This document shows, piece after piece, positions 62,034-64,000 of a DNA stretch of 64,000 bases (position 1 is the stretch's first letter; the number at the start of each line of letters is the position of its first letter). The stretch spans positions 3,162,001-3,226,000 of the forward strand of contig NZ_CP046122.1 in the NCBI RefSeq assembly GCF_009707365.1. The letters run 5' to 3'. The notes beneath the pieces were generated by a model that ran no database searches, was not told the origin of the DNA, and saw nothing but the letters and a program-made list of their open reading frames with translations. Origin of the DNA: Microlunatus sp. Gsoil 973. GTDB taxonomy: Bacteria; Actinomycetota; Actinomycetes; Propionibacteriales; Propionibacteriaceae. The position numbers were made by a program, and so were the translations under genes.

Positions 62034-62969
62034 CTATTTCTGTGATACGCCGAGCGTCCCGAGCCCCATCATGAAGTACCGCTGGGCAAAGAAGAACAGC
62101 ACCAACGGAGGCAGCATGTAGAGCAGATTGGACGCCATGTAGTAGTTGAACTGCGGAGTTGCTTCGTTGAGCCCGCCCATGAAGTTCGCCATGCCGAGCG
62201 AGAGTGTGTACTTCGATTCGCTGTTCAGGTAGACCAGCGGGTTGAGGAAGTCATTCCACGATGCCTGGAACGCCATGATCGTCATCGTGATCCACAACGG
62301 CTTGGTCAGCGGGATCATCAACCGGGTGAAGATCTTCCAGTGGCCCGCGCCGTCGATCATCGCCGACTCATCGATCGACCGAGGAATCGAGGTGAAGTAC
62401 TGCCGCGCCAGGAAGATGAAGACCGGATTGCCGAAGAAGGACGGGAGGATCAGCGGGAACCAGGTGTCGATCAAGTGCATCGCGAAGAACATCCGCTGGA
62501 TCGGGATGAGGGTGACGATACCCGGCACGAAAATCGAGAAGGTGAAGAGGTAGAACCAGAAGTTCCTACCGGGAAAGCGGATCCGGGCGATTGCGTAACC
62601 TGCGAGCATGGAGCTTGCCACCGAGCCGAAGACCGACAGCGCGGTGACGGTGACCGTGTTGGCCAACAGCAGCGGGAACTGGATCTGCTCGGGGCCGCGG
62701 ATGAAGTTGGACCATTGGAAGGTGCGTGGCAGCAGTTGTGGAGGTAGCTGCAGGATGTTGCTGTCCGGCTTCAACGCGATCGAGATCATCCACAGCAACG
62801 GCACCAACATCGTGACCGCGAGCAGACTGCACAGCAGGTACCAGCTGACCCGGGACAGGGTCATCGGCACCCGGCGGCTCAACGGGATGCGGCGCTTGGT
62901 CACCAGGTCGGGACTTGGATCGAGCCGTTGGCTCGGCGGGTACGTGGTCGTGGTTGCGGGCATCGTCAT
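62034..62969 (-). CDS. Sugar ABC transporter permease (MalG type)
   Basis: A 311-residue membrane protein with six hydrophobic segments and the EAA-type loop ESAMIDGAGHWKIFTRLMIPLTKP for contact with the ATPase. The start at 62969 follows GGAGACC and overlaps the stop of the other permease gene by ATGA. The open frame further upstream is an antisense-free extension without family similarity, so it was left out. Partners: permease at 62966-63883 and the binding protein at 60632-62008. Confidence 0.9.
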   Translation of the reverse strand: MTMPATTTTYPPSQRLDPSPDLVTKRRIPLSRRVPMTLSRVSWYLLCSLLAVTMLVPLLWMISIALKPDSNILQLPPQLLPRTFQWSNFIRGPEQIQFPLLLANTVTVTALSVFGSVASSMLAGYAIARIRFPGRNFWFYLFTFSIFVPGIVTLIPIQRMFFAMHLIDTWFPLILPSFFGNPVFIFLARQYFTSIPRSIDESAMIDGAGHWKIFTRLMIPLTKPLWITMTIMAFQASWNDFLNPLVYLNSESKYTLSLGMANFMGGLNEATPQFNYYMASNLLYMLPPLVLFFFAQRYFMMGLGTLGVSQK

Positions 62970-63883
62970 TTGGTCTCCTCGAACACCCACATCGACGAGG
63001 TCTTCAGCGTGACACCGGTGATGATCATGATGATCACGAAGAGGATGAGCGCCTCCGCCGTTGCCAGCCCCAGGTTCGGATAGCTGCCGAAGGCATCGGA
63101 GTAGATCTTGTACATGAAGAGGGTGGTCGACGTCCCCGGTCCCCCGTTGGTCAGCACGGCGACCTGATTGAAGGCTTGGAACGCCAGCACGAGTCCCAGG
63201 ACAAGCTGGAGAAGCATGATGGGTGTGATCAACGGGAGAGTGATCGCGAAGAACATCCGGACCGTTCCCGCGCCGTCGGTGCGCGCCGCCTCGTACACCT
63301 CGACCGGGACGTTCTGCAAGCCGGCCAGAAAGATGATCATGGAACCGCCTACGCCCCACACTCCGATGATCACGATTGCGGGCATCGCCATGTGGGGACT
63401 CTGCAACCACTGGCTCGTCGGCAGACGGAGGTCGCTGAGCAGTTGGTTGGCCAGGCCGTACAGCGGGTCGTAGATGTACTTCCAGAGGGTGAGGACCGCG
63501 ATCGACGGCAGGACCACCGGAAGGTAGAAGATCGTCCGGTACAGCTTGACGCCGGGGACGACCCGGTTGAGCAGCACAGCGAGGGCCAGACCGAAAATGA
63601 TGCCTGACGGGACGCTGAGCAGCACGAAGTACGCGGTGGCCCGGAGCGACGGCCAGAAGGTCGGGTCGTCGAACAGCATGTACCGGAAGTTGTCCAGACC
63701 GGTCCAGCGGGCCGGGCTCAGACCGTCCCACTTGGTGAAGGCGTGGAATGCGGAGCTGATCAGCGGATAGACCATGAAGACCGTGACGCCGACGATGGTC
63801 GGCAGTATGAACAGGTACGCCGTCACCGTGTTGCGTCGCCGGTGGCTCAGGCCCCGGCCTGCCGGTCGCGCGAAAGCTTCCAT
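62966..63883 (-). CDS. Sugar ABC transporter permease (MalF/UgpA type)
   Basis: A 305-residue membrane protein with six hydrophobic segments, starting RRRNTVTAYLFILPTIVGVTVFMVYPLI. The EAA loop is VYEAARTDGAGTVRMFFAITLPLI. ATG 63883 has GGTGGAGG upstream; a longer start at 63898 is possible. It is the first gene of the sugar-uptake operon in this window. The 117 bp beyond it to the window end hold no recognised gene. Confidence 0.9.
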   Translation of the reverse strand: MEAFARPAGRGLSHRRRNTVTAYLFILPTIVGVTVFMVYPLISSAFHAFTKWDGLSPARWTGLDNFRYMLFDDPTFWPSLRATAYFVLLSVPSGIIFGLALAVLLNRVVPGVKLYRTIFYLPVVLPSIAVLTLWKYIYDPLYGLANQLLSDLRLPTSQWLQSPHMAMPAIVIIGVWGVGGSMIIFLAGLQNVPVEVYEAARTDGAGTVRMFFAITLPLITPIMLLQLVLGLVLAFQAFNQVAVLTNGGPGTSTTLFMYKIYSDAFGSYPNLGLATAEALILFVIIMIITGVTLKTSSMWVFEETK

Positions 63884-64000
63884 CCGTGGTACCTCCACCT
63901 CTGCGCCGCGCGCGCTGCGCCGAGGCCGTCAATGTCGCCGTTGTCATTGAGTGTTGGCGACCGCAGTCGCCGGACCTGCTGATGAAGCGTCGACCCCGAA

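Noticed and set aside
62970-63947. N-terminal extension of the MalG-type permease
   Set aside because: The upstream part of that open frame overlaps the MalF-type gene in another frame and has no membrane segments; the ATG at 62969 with GGAGACC fits.

Overview
The window is high-GC actinobacterial DNA with dense, often ATGA-coupled genes, GTG/TTG starts, Tat and lipoprotein signals, an F420-type DDN-like enzyme and a sugar ABC transporter without its own ATPase. The style suggests Propionibacteriales (Microlunatus- or Kribbella-like). That placement is inference, as no rRNA or tRNA is present. About two thirds is one exopolysaccharide (EPS) biosynthesis region. The rest is an accessory region for carbohydrate use and regulation.

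Region 1 (1-4401) is a tight operon: the end of a glycosyltransferase, an AMP-forming ligase, a fold-III PLP decarboxylase, an acyl carrier protein and a GT2. The ligase, decarboxylase and ACP are joined by ATGA overlaps. They look like a carrier-protein pathway making an activated, decarboxylated amino-acyl group for the polymer. Region 2 (4261-14808) has a Wzy-like polymerase, two Wzz-like proteins (one frameshifted at a C8 tract), a NodB deacetylase, a GT2, a GNAT-like protein, two secreted parallel beta-helix proteins (one with a DUF4082 domain), a WlbB-like N-acetyltransferase, and a FabD-fold protein that has lost its catalytic Ser and His.

Region 3 (14950-27801) holds a 1618-residue Tat-exported protein (dimethylformamidase-like domain, then four DUF4082 and three Ig-like domains), a SixA-type phosphatase, the priming sugar-phosphate transferase, a secreted GH26-like enzyme, a lipoprotein and a 1138-residue propeller/malectin/PKD protein. 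Region 4 (27968-41161) is the assembly core, mostly on the minus strand: a sulfotransferase-GT2 fusion (frameshifted), a membrane protein, a GH26-like lipoprotein, a Wzx flippase, a second sulfotransferase, an APH-fold kinase, a second Wzy, a Wzz/BY-kinase with degenerate Walker A (frameshifted), an Alg14/Alg13-type glycosyltransferase, and UDP-glucose dehydrogenase on the plus strand. Together they suggest a sulfated, uronic-acid-containing, acylated polysaccharide made by a Wzx/Wzy route, with several secreted polymer-binding or polymer-cleaving proteins beside it.

Region 5 (41169-64000) carries an ArsR/MFS divergon, a second MFS, a P-loop kinase, a GH2 enzyme, a broken lipoprotein gene, a trypsin-like protease, a RibD-like reductase, a TIGR02960-type sigma factor, a GH78 rhamnosidase, DoxX, several small enzymes and membrane proteins, a PhyH oxygenase with a divergent AraC regulator, and an operon of two sugar permeases, a binding protein, an SDR and a secreted propeller protein.

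Four genes appear broken by single-base indels, with otherwise open downstream frames. They may be sequencing errors, recent mutations or phase-variable tracts. No CRISPR array, insertion sequence, tRNA or rRNA was seen.
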